In this document: piece after piece, positions 12,591 to 23,044 of the stretch | How the letters are laid out: the number at the start of each line of letters is the position of its first letter | Numbering within the stretch: the first letter of the stretch is position 1 | Assembly: GCA_964030475.1 (NCBI GenBank) | Contig: CAXIPT010000003.1 | Location: 12,644,729-12,708,728 of the forward strand | Length of the DNA stretch: 64,000 nucleotides | From: Tethya wilhelma | Lineage: Eukaryota; Porifera; Demospongiae; Tethyida; Tethyidae | Reading direction: 5' to 3' | Notes under the pieces: generated by a model | What the model saw: only the letters and a program-made list of their open reading frames with translations | What the model was told of the DNA's origin: nothing | Databases searched by the model: none | Translations under genes and position numbers: made by a program

Positions 12591-14827
12591 GAACGTGAAT
12601 CAAGCAGTAGCAGGGAATCTTCAGAAGATAGTTCAAGGCTGCCTGGTTCATTGTTATCTTGGACTGCAAGCCACAGTCAGCCTCCTGCTGATATTGCTCA
12701 AGGAAGAGACCAGTGTGCTGTCCAGCCCAAACTCCATTACGTGCAATGAAAGGCCAACAACGCAGCTTTAACTCACGATGGTATACCAACTATCCCTTCA
12801 TTGAGTACTCAGTCCAGAATGATGCTGTATATTGCTTTGCATGCCGTTTGTTTCCTTCTCCTACTCACAAAGCTGAAACAACATTTACTACTAAAGGAAT
12901 GTGCGATTGGAAAAAGATTGGATCTAAGTTGAGGAAACACAGCAATTCTGACTCTCATAAGTGTAGTATGACAATCTGGACAGGATACAAGCAAACAAAA
13001 TCTCATGGTACAATTGATACCATTCTTAGTAGTGAAAGAGCGAAAATAATTGAGGAGAACAGGAAGTATATCAAATCAATCTGTCAAGTTGCTGTTCTAT
13101 GTGCCAGGCAAGACATAGGTCTGCGAGGGCATCGTGAAGGTAAAGGATCTTTGAATAGAGGGAATTTTCTTGAAATCCTTGAATTAGTTGCAGCTGAGAA
13201 CGATTCACTAAAGAGACGATTGGAAGACAGTCCACACAATGCAAAATACATCTCAAAAGACACTCAAAATGACCTACTAAAAGCTTCAGCGGAGGTGATA
13301 ATCGATACAATTGTCAATGAAATAAATAGAGCTGGATATTTTTCAATAATTGCTGATGAAACACGAGATGTATCAAAAATTGAACAGCTATCATTGTGTA
13401 TTCGTTATGTTAATACAGACGATCACACTGTTAAAGAGCGATTTCTTGGCTTCACTGATTGTCCTGAGTTAGATGCTGCTGCACTGGCTTCACAAATTGT
13501 AGGTGAAGTGACAAGGTTAGGATTAAATATAAAAAATTGTATTGCACAGTGTTACGATGGAGCTTCGGTAATGAGCGGCCATCTAACTGGAGTTCAAACA
13601 AGAATCAGAGAAATAGTTGGGACAGGTTGTGTATACATTCACTGTTACGCACATCGCTTAAATTTAGTGGTCGTGAATACTGCTTCAAGTATTGATGCAG
13701 TAAATGATTTCTTCGGTTTAATGGAGGCTGTTTATCGGTTCATGACAGCGTCTTCGCTCAGACACGATAAGTTTGTTTCTGCTCAGAAAATAGCTAATCT
13801 CAAGGTAATGGAGATCCCCAGATTGAGTGATACAAGGTGGGTTTGTAGATTTGCAGCTGTCAAACTGTTCAAGGAGCGGTATGCATCACTCATAAAAGCT
13901 TTTGAAACCATCATCAACAATTCACATGATGGATGTGAAAAGGCCGAAGCAGTTGGACTTCTCGGGCAGCTCCAAACATTTTCTTTTATTTTGCTTGTAC
14001 GGGTATTCTGTAATATTCTTGGTGTCACAAAGGCACTCTCTGACACTTTACAAAGCAAGGATTTGGATTTAGCCAGAGCAATTGATTTGGTGGACTCAGT
14101 TGAGAAAACGTTAACAGATCGTCACACACCAGAATACTTTTATAGTAATGTATGGCAATGTGCATTGAAAGATGCTCAAGACCACAATGTGGAAGTCTGT
14201 GATGTACGTGAGAGGCATCGGAGAAGTGCAGTTCCCAGTCGCCTTGAAGAAGCTCTAATTTTGGCTCCTCTTGGTAGAAGGCTACATCATGATGTCTCTG
14301 CCCTGGACAGAAATCGAATTGTATTTTTTTCAGTAATCGACAAAGTTTTGACAGAATTTCATCATCGTTTTGATGAATCCAGGGATATTATTTTAGCAGT
14401 TGCAGCCTGTAGTCCAAAGAGCAGACACTTTCTTGAATGTTCTTCTTTAAAGCCTCTTGCTGATGAGTGCTCTATAGATATGTCAGCTTTGGAACCACAA
14501 CTAGCAGTCGCAAAAAATCTTGTTGCTCAGCAAAGCTTAAGTTCTATGGAAGAGTTTTACTCTGTTCTTAGTACAATGCAGACTGCTTTTCCTGATGTAC
14601 TCATTCTAGTTCGTGCTGCACTAACCATGCCTGTCAGTAGTGCCAGTGCAGAACGCTCGTTTTCATCCTTGAACCGCATTAAGACATACCTACGGTCAAC
14701 CATGTCCGAAGGCCGATTAACTCACCTCTCAATCCTTTCAATTGAACGAGACCTTTCAAAATGTTTGGACTATGACAAAGTTATCAACAAATTTGCATCT
14801 GTCAGCAGAAGAATAACTCTTGTGTAA
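12591..14827 (+). pseudogene. hAT transposase, TTF finger + DUF4371 + dimerisation domain (one frameshift)
   Basis: The long open part (12713-14827, 704 codons) begins mid-domain. A TTF-type zinc finger reads FNSRWY, YCFACRLF, W, then a His-rich end (about residues 17-90 of this frame). DUF4371 follows (GLRGHREG, about 115-340). Catalytic acidic residues are visible as IIADETRD (about 214), CYDGASVMSG (about 282) and SASAERSFSSL (Glu about 647), with the hAT dimerisation segment around 610-690. The upstream exon (12591 on) is in a different frame, so a single indel near 12740-12750 breaks an otherwise complete gene. Termini and TSD are intact, so a related active copy elsewhere could still mobilise this element. 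Confidence 0.85.
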
Positions 14828-15171
14828 TAATAATTTTTTAAATGTATTTGAACTCAATTTATTACTGTTATATTATACTTTTAATGAATTTATTATTGAG
14901 CAAAAAAAGAGTGAAAATACTGGTTTCCATCACCTCAGATTCACTCAGAATGAACCTCTGAGCATCAAAAATCACAAAATTTTCTGGGGGGGCATGCCCC
15001 CAAACCCCCCTGGATTTGTTTAGCCCCCCCATCTATTTCAGTCTAAAACCGCCACTGCGTTTGATACAATTATGCAGTGTGTAAACTAACTTTGTACAGC
15101 TCATAAAAGGAAATTGAAAACTTGACAATTAGTACCGGTTGTTTTATTAGTATCATTATTCTTATTCACCT

Positions 15172-15200
15172 CATATATCTATCTATCTATCTATCTATAT
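15172..15200. repeat. (ATCT)n microsatellite
   Basis: Seven or so ATCT units directly abutting the left end of the adjoining TIR element; the element probably inserted at the edge of this array. Confidence 0.95.
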
Positions 15201-15201
15201 G

Positions 15202-15566
15202 CAGTGGCGGATCCAGGGGTGGTTCACAGGGTTCCACGGAACACCCCTTTCAGCTGAGACCTCGCATTATAATTAACTGTGCAGATTGGAAAAGGCCAAG
15301 CTGGAACCCTCCTTTTAACTTAAAAATACTAAAAGCAACTCAAAATCACGCTGAATATTAGTCTTTTGTGAAAAATATAGAGTTTCTGTCTCTTTCTTGC
15401 CGTTTTTTCTTCCATTCAGGCTTTTTTGGCAAAATTTTAGCTGCATGAGCGCTAAAGGGGCGGGGCTGTTGGGACTGGAAGTGGGCGTGGCTACGTAAAA
15501 ATTTTCGCGCGCGCTCCGCGCGCATTGATTAGAACCCCCCTATTCAATTTTCTAGATCCGCCACTG
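15202..15566. mobile_element. Non-autonomous TIR element, CAGTGGCGGATCCAGG family
   Basis: The 365-bp element starts CAGTGGCGGATCCAGGGG and ends TCTAGATCCGCCACTG. It is flanked by the 5-bp direct repeat ATATG (15197-15201 and 15567-15571). Its interior has no gene but has a GC-rich GCGCGCGCTCCGCGCGC piece like one in the element at 39264-39638. Both resemble the termini of the autonomous hAT at 35783-38930, which also has a 5-bp duplication. Confidence 0.85.
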
Positions 15567-15579
15567 ATATGTAATGTCA

Positions 15580-17030
15580 TAATCATGCAGTCAGTCTTTG
15601 ATTATTACAATTGTTTTTGTATCATGATATAAATACTCACATGCTGGGTGTTTGGAAAGAGGGGGAATAGTCTGGTGACTGTGGACATTTTTTGTGCTAA
15701 ATAATTGTGTTGTAAGCAGCCAGTCACAAAGAAACATTACAAAATCATGCCTCTGTTCAATGGGTGGAGTCAGAGGAGGTAACCTTGCTTGCATAGAGGG
15801 TAAGGTTAAATTGCACTTAAAAACCTGTCCATAACCACACTATAATAAGTCTTAGCAGTGCTCTCAAAACAAAAGTCATCCTATACCTGCCCCTCAAACA
15901 AGTAAAACTGCAGGAATTGAACCACATTTCCTGATAATTAAAATTTTGTATATAAAAGTCACTATCCGAAATATACAATACACAATACACCATAAGTTCA
16001 CAAAACTAACTATAATGTTAAATTTGGGCATTTATCATAATATTATTATAAACTTAATTTTCGTGTTAGTAATTTTTATCCTGTTCCATGACAATAATTA
16101 TTACTACAGTTTAGTATGTGTATAATATTCATAAATTTAAAAATCAATTTTGTGCAAAATAGTATCCTGTTGCATCACCTTGTAATTCAATTACTTTTGG
16201 AATAACTTTGCGAAGATGTCCAATATATTTGCGACATTTTGGTAGAGTAAGCCACCGAAAATCAGACACTGTATATAATCGAACGTGCACAGAGTTCAAA
16301 GGCAAGCAGCTGCTAGTGGTTAAAATAGATACACATAGGATGTGGTACCCCTGTACTAGATTTGAACATTGTAAGTCTAAGTATACAGACGTAGTAGATC
16401 AAAATGTGCAACCGACTGATAATTGCAAACATTGGACGATAAAATCAATCACCGGACTACATTTCAAACTTAGGCCTAGATAGCTAGCCATACCACCTAA
16501 CCATATATACATAACTTCTTACCTTCCATGTCTGCACAACAGAAATGAACCCTCGGGAAACGGTCATAGGAGATCAAAGAGTAGATTGTTTCGCAGACAT
16601 TCAACAATCAATTAAACGGACAGGTCAAAGGTTAAATAGTGACCTAAGATCAAACAACACTATGACACTTTCATCATTATACAAAGAGAAATACGCAAGT
16701 TAGCTAGTAAAAAACTTTAGAAAGGTGATAAAACATTACAAACTCAACAAAACAACACAAAGTACACTACTGATGAGTCACAAAGGATTCCATCGGCAAA
16801 CTTGGCATTCTGTATAATATATACTAGCACGTTTACAATGCACCTACTTACTACAGTTATTACAACACAGCATATTATCATACACTTTCTGGCAACTCAT
16901 ACCAAATAAGTTTGTTGGTTGCATGCAGAATTAAATTTCTTTGAGCTGTTCCAGGAAGTTCATTAATGGACAGTTTAAGTTTGGCAATGAGTTTCCAAAA
17001 GAACCTAGCTTTAGGTATCCAGCAGCAAAC
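15580..17030. other. Non-coding stretch, no gene recognised
   Basis: AT-rich, with several short open frames (for example 16208-16483) that show no domain, splice context or duplication support. Confidence 0.45.
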
Positions 17031-17033
17031 CAG

Positions 17034-17153
17034 TATTGTATGCAGGATCTCACAATTACTGGTTGTGTATTCAATTACAATTGAATACACACCCAGTGAT
17101 TGTGAGTCCAAATTGAATACACACCCAGTGATTGTGAGATCCTGCATACAATG
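17034..17153. repeat. Inverted repeat / hairpin with ~42-bp arms
   Basis: ATTGTATGCAGGATCTCACA near 17034 recurs as its complement ending at 17153, with arms containing ACACACCCAGTGATTGTGAG. A second partial arm copy lies between them. It can fold into a stable hairpin. There is no gene. Confidence 0.8.
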
Positions 17154-17362
17154 CTAGTAACACTAACATGAAGTAAACACAGTAACAATAGTACACTGTA
17201 TACAATTTGTTATTAATTTAGATGAATTTAGCAAAGGTGCTTCAGTCACGAACCAGACATGAGTATTTAAGAATTGTCGGAAACAATGATAACATCCGAT
17301 TCTGCATGTTTGCAGAAACAGAAAAAGTATAGAGAAATCATGACCATTTACACACTTAACTT

Positions 17363-17680
17363 GTACCTCTGCCTCTCGGAGGAACACCACTGACAGGAAC
17401 TAGCTCAGTGTCACCATCTTCTCTGTCTGACTGTACATGTCTGGCTGTGGACTTTGACCTGCCCTTTCCTGCATTTAAAAGCACTCATTACATCAGGCTG
17501 TCAACACACACACACACACACACACACACTTCACATGTACCTCTGCCTCTCGGAGGAATACCACTGACTTGAGCTAGCTCAGTGTCACCATCTTCTCTGT
17601 CTGACTATACATGTCTGGCTGTGGAATTTGACCTGCCCTTTCCTGCATTTAAAATCACTCATTACATCAGTCTGTAAACA

Positions 17681-17749
<69 letters not shown>

Positions 17750-17830
17750 CACATGTACCTCTGCCTCTCGAAGGAACACCACTGACAGGAGCTATATAGT
17801 TCAGTGTTAACATTCCATCATCCACGATAT
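17363..17830 (-). repeat. Tandem duplication containing a repeated exon, 2.4 copies
   Basis: Two full units (17363-17530 and 17541-17750) and a partial third share CTCTGCCTCTCGGAGGAA through CTGCATTTAAA. On the minus strand each unit is an exon-like open frame after TTTAAATGCAG, encoding GKGRSKSTARHV...SDREDGDTELV...GVPPRGR, and ends before GTACA. Both units keep the frame open and keep acceptor and donor. CA microsatellites of different lengths separate the units. Confidence 0.75.
17678..17748. repeat. (CA)n microsatellite
   Basis: About 34 CA units between duplicated exon units; a shorter CA tract is at 17503-17529. The Val/Cys-rich open frames over it are artefacts. Confidence 0.95.
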
Positions 17831-18527
17831 GCTATCTCTCACTTCATAGGTCAGTGGTCTTTTCCTACCTGTATTGATATACCTAATTCAAGAGCCTGGA
17901 GTTTATACAGTAAATATATTTACCTGTACGGCTGACAGTTTCAATCTGAAAAGGATAATCAAAGTCATCTACTGATTGTTCTGGTGTAGCTTGTCCTGTG
18001 TAGATTTAAGTGTAAAAACAAGAAGATAATATACTTGGGAACGCATTGGATATAAAATGTATACTTTCTGTCTAAATTCTCCACTATCGAACAGATATGC
18101 GCAATTTATTGCTGGTTTCTTACTTTTGGCTTTCTTTAGCCTCTTCTCTTTTTTTCCGTCTCTTTTCTTCACGAGCTTTTTGTCTAGCTTCCTTCTGAGC
18201 AACTTTTTCTGCCTTAACTCTTTCTTGTTCTTCCATGAGTACCATGTTTTCTCTGCTCGTTAAAACTCTTCCAATGGGTTTGGGGGCAGTCCCATGTTTT
18301 TTATTAGGTGCTAATGGTGTCACAAGAAATTTGGGCTTTCTTTACTGGTTCATATTAAGCTTACGCGATTTTCAGTAATGATGTTTTTGATGAGGAATAC
18401 GAGGGGTGAACAATGGAATGTACTTGATATCCTTAGATTTTGTAAATACCTCTTCAACTCAGGTGTGTTAATACACATTATAACTAGTATTAACTTTTTG
18501 AGCTATAAAAATGCAATAACTTCATTA

Positions 18528-19072
18528 GATAATGATTAACTGTCATGGAAACTTGCACACATGTTCAGTAGATAGTTGATCACATGTTGAAACTTTCGTT
18601 TGGGTCACATGACTACCCAGCTTATTAATATATGCAAAAATGCACAAAATGCAAAAAGAGGTAGGTGTGGCCTGTTTCCATGGCAACCATATTTTCAGAG
18701 CAGATTTGTGACATTCATGGCCACATGGATCTGACTGGTAAGTTGCGATATAACTCTGATTTAGAGATAACTCTGATTTTCTATTTAATGCACACTAATT
18801 AACTAATTTGTCGGCACAATACCTAGCGATTTCTCCTTTAAAATAAATGATATCCGAACAGACCAGTCAGATCCATGTGGCTATGAATGTCACAAATCTG
18901 CTCTGAAAGTATGGTTGCCATGGAAACAGGCCACACCTACCGCTTTTTGCATTTTGTGCATTTTTGCATATATTAATAAGCTGGGTAGTCATGTGACCTA
19001 AACGAAAGTTTCAACATGTGATCAACTATCTACTGAACATGTGTGCAAGTTTCAATGATAGTTAATTATTAT
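18528..19072. mobile_element. Foldback element with ~205-bp inverted arms
   Basis: The left arm (18528-18745) and right arm (18860-19072) are near-perfect complements: TGATCACATGTTGAAACTTTCGTT, CAGCTTATTAATATATGCAA and CCATGGCAACCATA occur in both in opposite orientation. A third partial copy of the right arm follows at 19090-19175. It sits within the pogo-like transposase gene. Superfamily is unknown. Confidence 0.85.
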
Positions 19073-19744
19073 ACAAAAAATAAAAAAAACAGGCCACACC
19101 TACCGCTTTTTTAATTGTTTGTTTTTTGCATATATTAATGAGCAAAAATGTCACATGGCTTAATTATCAGTTTCAACATAACCAGAATATATTGGTCTAT
19201 ATCTGGAGGGGGTTCCATGGTGATATCTACTTTCTTAGCAAAGTTATTTAACTTTTGCATAATATGAATCACATTAAAGTTAATATTAGTGATACATGTA
19301 TTAACACACCTGAGAACCTCAACTGAAGGCGATTTCTCATCCGATTCCTTAAAAGACTGCTTTTTGAAAGGACAAACTCCCGTAACTCTAAATGCAGCAG
19401 TGATATTCCTCATGGTCATTGACTTGAACCAGGCATCAGAAAAAAGTGCCGAGAATTCATATCGGCCTTATCCAGGGGTTAACAAAGGTGGGTCGTATGT
19501 GGAGGAAGGGCGAAGAGAACAACTCCTTCACTAGCTGCTGCTCTAATCATCTCAGGAGAGAAATGCGAAGAGTGTCCATCCAGTAATAACAGTGGTCTAG
19601 CAGAAGTAACATACTTCAAGAAATGATCCATGAACCATTGCTTAAAAAGATCTGCATCCATCCAACCATTAGACGAAAGGCCATAGACTGTTCGAGGCAC
19701 TTCACCTCAAGTGAGCTCTTGGTTTAGGGTTTTTCTATCAAATA

Positions 19745-19825
19745 TTCCCAGTACGGTAGTACTGGGTACACAGGAATGGCACGGATGGCCCATTAGCGCA
19801 ATACAAATATTCACGCGAATAACTC
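19745..19825 (-). repeat. R1 repeat fragment, inverted, cut at N 19826
   Basis: CCAGTACGGTAGTACTGGGTACACAGGAATGGCACGGATGGCCCATT is the complement of the right end of R1 at 2577-2619. Homology runs to GCGAATAACTC and stops at the single N, which suggests a contig join. Confidence 0.85.
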
Positions 19826-20033
19826 NCCATGACCCTTAATAAGTGGGCAGCACTCAATGCACGGTCACGGTCACGAGTGCTGCACACTTAGGGGCATACA
19901 ACTATTTTGTTTGCCATTGACCCCCTACTAGTGCCAGACCCTAGCTACTCTATTGTCACCTCCACCCAGCCAGTAATCAGTAATTAGCCTATATAAAAAA
20001 ACTTTGGTTGCTAGGCAATCAGCAAACAAACAA

Positions 20034-20037
20034 ACAA

Positions 20038-20111
<74 letters not shown>

Positions 20112-20195
20112 TCACTCACACACACGTGCACACACACACACACACACACGTATACATACACACAAACACACAAACACACACACACAGTCACACAC
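20034..20195. repeat. (CA)n microsatellite
   Basis: Long CA array with interruptions, followed by an AATC tetranucleotide array at 20252-20275. His/Thr-rich frames here are not genes. Confidence 0.95.
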
Positions 20196-20279
20196 ATATG
20201 CATAATCTATCAAGGCCTTATGGGTATATCAGAGTTTGTATCAGGACAATTAACCAATCAATCAATCAATCAATCACTG

Positions 20280-21310
20280 GAACTATCGCGCTGCATGGTC
20301 CTTCACATGCACAAGACACACCTGTGTGGCACATACTAATGTGTAATGTAATGCCTCTAAAATTTATAGGCTGCATGCACCCTTGAATTATCAGTTTCTA
20401 GTAGTATTGACTGGCCGAGTGAATGCCCAGTAGTCTCAGCAGTCACCTATTGTCTGTATGTTACACATTCTTTAGTATTCTTTTGATGAAGCAGGTTAGA
20501 ACAGCTAGGTTAACTCACTGAGTGCATGCAATCATGATGCAGTATAACTACAGAAATTTGCTTCTGTTCATTGAAAATTAATAATTTCTGCGACATAATA
20601 TTATATAATAATATTATACAATTCTGTACGTCACTTAGAAGAGCCAATTTTCTTCAATTAAGTTTATCGGCAAACACTTTGTGAATTTCTCAATATTATC
20701 AGCTAGCACTCCATGAATCTGTTCAGTGAACTGTTCGTGCAAACTTTATCATAGCTTGTTGTCTACTTGTGGTTTATAATTAAATTCTTTCCACTTTTAC
20801 AATTAAGAAGACAGGAAATGTATGCATCTACACCCCTTTTTGTCACCTATACTGGGATACACAAATTACACTTGTATATGATTTATGAGTTAGTAACATT
20901 TTAAGGGCTATTATAGGCCTTTGTTTTTTGCTATTTTTTTGCTTATTTTGCTATGCTCTAATTCTCACAATTTCATCAATTATACTTTACAATTTTACTC
21001 ATTATGCTCAACAGAATTACATATTAGGTCTTGATTTGGAAATTGCTTGATTCGATCAGAAATTGAAAAAGATGATTTTTTGACAGTCTGGCCTCACTTC
21101 TTTTTACACCTATAGGCGGATTAGTATACACCTTAATTCCTTTTTTGTCACAAATTTTGTGCTAAATCAGGGGGAGTAGGACTTTTCAGCCTTAAGTTTC
21201 TAAATAGATACTCACTCACTTGAAGTTTCAATTTTTCCACTAGTGCTCTCACTTTCACGCTCTAAATCATCACTACTACTATCACTAGGCAAATCAGATG
21301 CCATTGTTAA
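20280..21310. other. Non-coding stretch with TIR-element remnant
   Basis: No gene. At 20918-21015, GCTATGCTCTAATTCTCACA and CATTATGCTCAACAG match the interior of the TIR element at 56657-57181, so a decayed relative is present. Confidence 0.5.
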
Positions 21311-21316
21311 AACCCN

Positions 21317-21529
21317 AAAAAGAACGCAAACAAGATGGAATGGCTGTTAGAGTGTGTAAGGAATTCTTCCTGTGGGCAAAATGAGAGACTCAATAAGGAG
21401 ATTGATAAATGCAGCCCGTACAGGAAGAATTCTGCACACACTCTAACAGCCATTCCATCTTGTTTGCGTTCTTTTTATGATTTAGCCATTCCTGTGTCTC
21501 ATTACATTTCCAATGTTTTTTTTACTTGT
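21317..21529. mobile_element. Foldback MITE M, copy 1 (left end lost)
   Basis: Arms AAAAAGAACGCAAACAAGATGGAATGGCTG and the complement flank a short loop with GAGACTCAATAAGGAGATTG. The right end AATGTTTTTTTTACTTGT matches copies at 26130, 46478 and 47103. The outer ~50 bp of the left arm is missing exactly at the N at 21316. It lies inside the pogo transposase exon at 21530-21930. Confidence 0.85.
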
Positions 21530-21930
21530 TACATAAGGAGAAAGGACATATCCAGCTACACTGCTGCAAGCTAGAACTGTAACTTGGGTCTTTGAATTAC
21601 CAGTTATGCAAGAGGATCTTTAGTACCAACTTTGTAAACAGAACTCAAAGGCTTAGGATTCGAAGGCATTTCTGTCTCATCACAGTTAAAGAGCCTTGTA
21701 GGATTCCATTTTCAACCAATGTCTCTTCTAATAATTTATAGTAGTGGTTTATAGCTTTTTCATCCTGTGCCATTGCTCGTACATAAGACAATGGAACGGC
21801 TGTTCTCAAAGTCAAAAATGGATGTCGAGTTCGAAAACGTTCCCACCAACCATGTGTGACGGTTACATCGATGTGTTTGGAATACAGTATTTGCTGTACA
21901 ATTGCTGTCGAGTATGAGGGTATCCCATAT
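21530..21930 (-). pseudogene. pogo/Tigger-like transposase, N-terminal half
   Basis: On the minus strand, IVQQILYSKHIDVTVTHGWW and ERFRTRHPFLTLR form the second half of a CENP-B-type helix-turn-helix. After a stretch ending at GIL, another frame gives LFNCDETEMPSNPKPLSSVY, carrying the first catalytic Asp of the DDE_1 domain. TGNSKTQVTVLACSSVAGYV then leads into the MITE at 21529. A frame change lies between the two parts (about 21705). Its partner is the C-terminal half at 17230-19712; about 50-70 residues expected between the halves are missing. The left end is cut by an LTR fragment at 21944. Confidence 0.75.
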
Positions 21931-21943
21931 TAGCACACTTGTT

Positions 21944-22126
21944 TATGTTTAGGTTTATGTTGCATTGCTGTTCTAATTTAGTGAAATCTTTGAAATTTTG
22001 TAGACTAGCTGACTTGTCTCTGTTAAATGCATAGTTTGGTTTGACACCTTGTACGCCATACTTTTGTTACAACTGAGCCTTACCTTTGTTGTCTATGTTG
22101 CCCCAGAGGCCCCCTCTCTGTAATAT
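21944..22126 (+). repeat. LTR-like fragment shared with the BEL/Pao element
   Basis: From TATGTTTAGGTTTATGTTGC to CCTCTCTGTAATAT this matches the complement of 61691-61880, which lies directly downstream of the BEL/Pao pol gene. It is best read as a solo LTR. A 6-bp AGGTTT length difference separates the two. Confidence 0.75.
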
Positions 22127-22850
22127 GTGACCCAATTTTGGAAAACCGACCAGATGTAGTAAAACTTCATTTGTAATAATCGGCGATTGTAGTGTAATTC
22201 GCGACGCGTGCGCGAGATTAATTTTTTTAAATCAATGGGGAGGGGCACACCTTGGCGAGCTGCAGACGTGATTCTACGGGTGGGGCTACTTCTATTGCTG
22301 AGATATAAGCGTTTGAATACAGCTATGTCAGCCATGGCTAGGTTCTCTCCCGTTAGTACACGGGATGCATTGCCATGTTCATTGATTAATTATTCTGATA
22401 AGTACATGATGCAGTTGCTGCTGTGCATCTCATTATAATCTTGCATATTTAATGTGCAACAAAAAAACAATGCATTGTTCATGAACTAAACACTTCTAAC
22501 AGAAAGAAATCTCTTCCAGATGATCATAAGATGGCCCACAGTGTTGCAGAATCGCTGGGCTATGCCAGGAGCTGTTTATCTGTGCATAATAATGAATGAA
22601 TGTATTGTACATTGTGTATAATAAATTTGCAATGAAATTTGTGGGGGAAAGAAGCTAAGCGCTTCTTATTATGGGCAATAAGTATTAGCTAGACTGTTTC
22701 CTACAGTTAGAATAGCTATAGATGCATGCATTAATATTGGGCGCTTATTTCTGCGCCATTTATAGCTTAGTTACTCTAGTTACAGCCCACCCGCTACATT
22801 ATTCTACTTAGTAGACTTACTTACCTCGTTGTTGAATCCTCCTGGAAGGC
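22127..22850. repeat. Repeat family R2, copy 1
   Basis: The segment from TGTGACCCAATTTTGGAAAA to GAATCCTCCTGGAAGG is shared with 40015-40531 plus 41583-41786. It has no coding frame longer than about 80 codons, and those frames are not conserved between the copies. Confidence 0.85.
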
Positions 22851-22988
22851 TCTGTAGGAAACTGAACTGACTAACTATATATAGTACCTGTATATTTAGT
22901 ATATGATTATCTATTCATAGTAATGATGTCATGATGATGTAATACCATGTGCTGTATCTGTTGAATGAGATTACTACGATATCTTACA

Positions 22989-23003
22989 TGGCGCTGCGAA
23001 CAG
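22989..23003 (+). promoter_or_regulatory. Putative primer-binding site of the Gypsy element
   Basis: TGGCGCTGCGAACAG immediately after the LTR end TTACA. TGGCGC is a common Gypsy primer-binding start; the matching tRNA was not identified. Confidence 0.5.
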
Positions 23004-23044
23004 TTCAAGAACCGGACAACTAACACTCACAGCAGTAAGGTTTT

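Larger units (their letters stand above)
12103..15057 (+). mobile_element. hAT transposon (DUF4371/ZMYM1-like group), full length
   Basis: The element starts with CAGTGGCGGTTT and ends with AAACCGCCACTG. It is flanked by a perfect 8-bp direct repeat CGTTTGAT (12095-12102 and 15058-15065), the hAT target-site duplication length. The subterminal regions are rich in G/C runs (GGGGGGCTTGGAGGGG; CCCCCCATC). The length is 2955 bp. The transposase has one apparent frame lesion, so the copy is recent. Confidence 0.95.
17230..19712 (-). pseudogene. pogo/Tigger-like transposase, C-terminal half (broken, multi-exon)
   Basis: On the minus strand, 19712-19480 reads VPRTVYGLSSNGWM and LLLLDGHSSHFSPEMI, then LPPHTTHLC, a stop where Gln is expected, and PLDKAD: the second half of a DDE_1 pogo domain. 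RVTGVCPF (about 19375) is the conserved end of that domain. Charged Lys/Glu/Arg-rich text follows (18323-18120, REEKRRKKREEAKESQ). Then come an exon near 17995-17930 ending SRT before GTAAAT, and a tandemly duplicated exon set at 17830-17370. A short last exon near 17300 could read SDVIIVSDNS and stop, a SUMO-interaction-like tail. A 545-bp inverted-repeat element interrupts it at 18528-19072. The start is lost at 19712. Confidence 0.75.

Noticed and set aside
16208..16483. 91-codon frame
   Set aside because: No domain and no supporting splice or paralogue evidence.
17585..17810. Frames across 17585-17810 on both strands
   Set aside because: Driven by the CA array; only the short exon-like units on either side are considered.
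20004..20386. His/Thr-rich ORFs
   Set aside because: Translation of a CA microsatellite.
22208..22438. Short frames in repeat R2
   Set aside because: The other R2 copy (40.1-40.4 kb) does not keep the frame.
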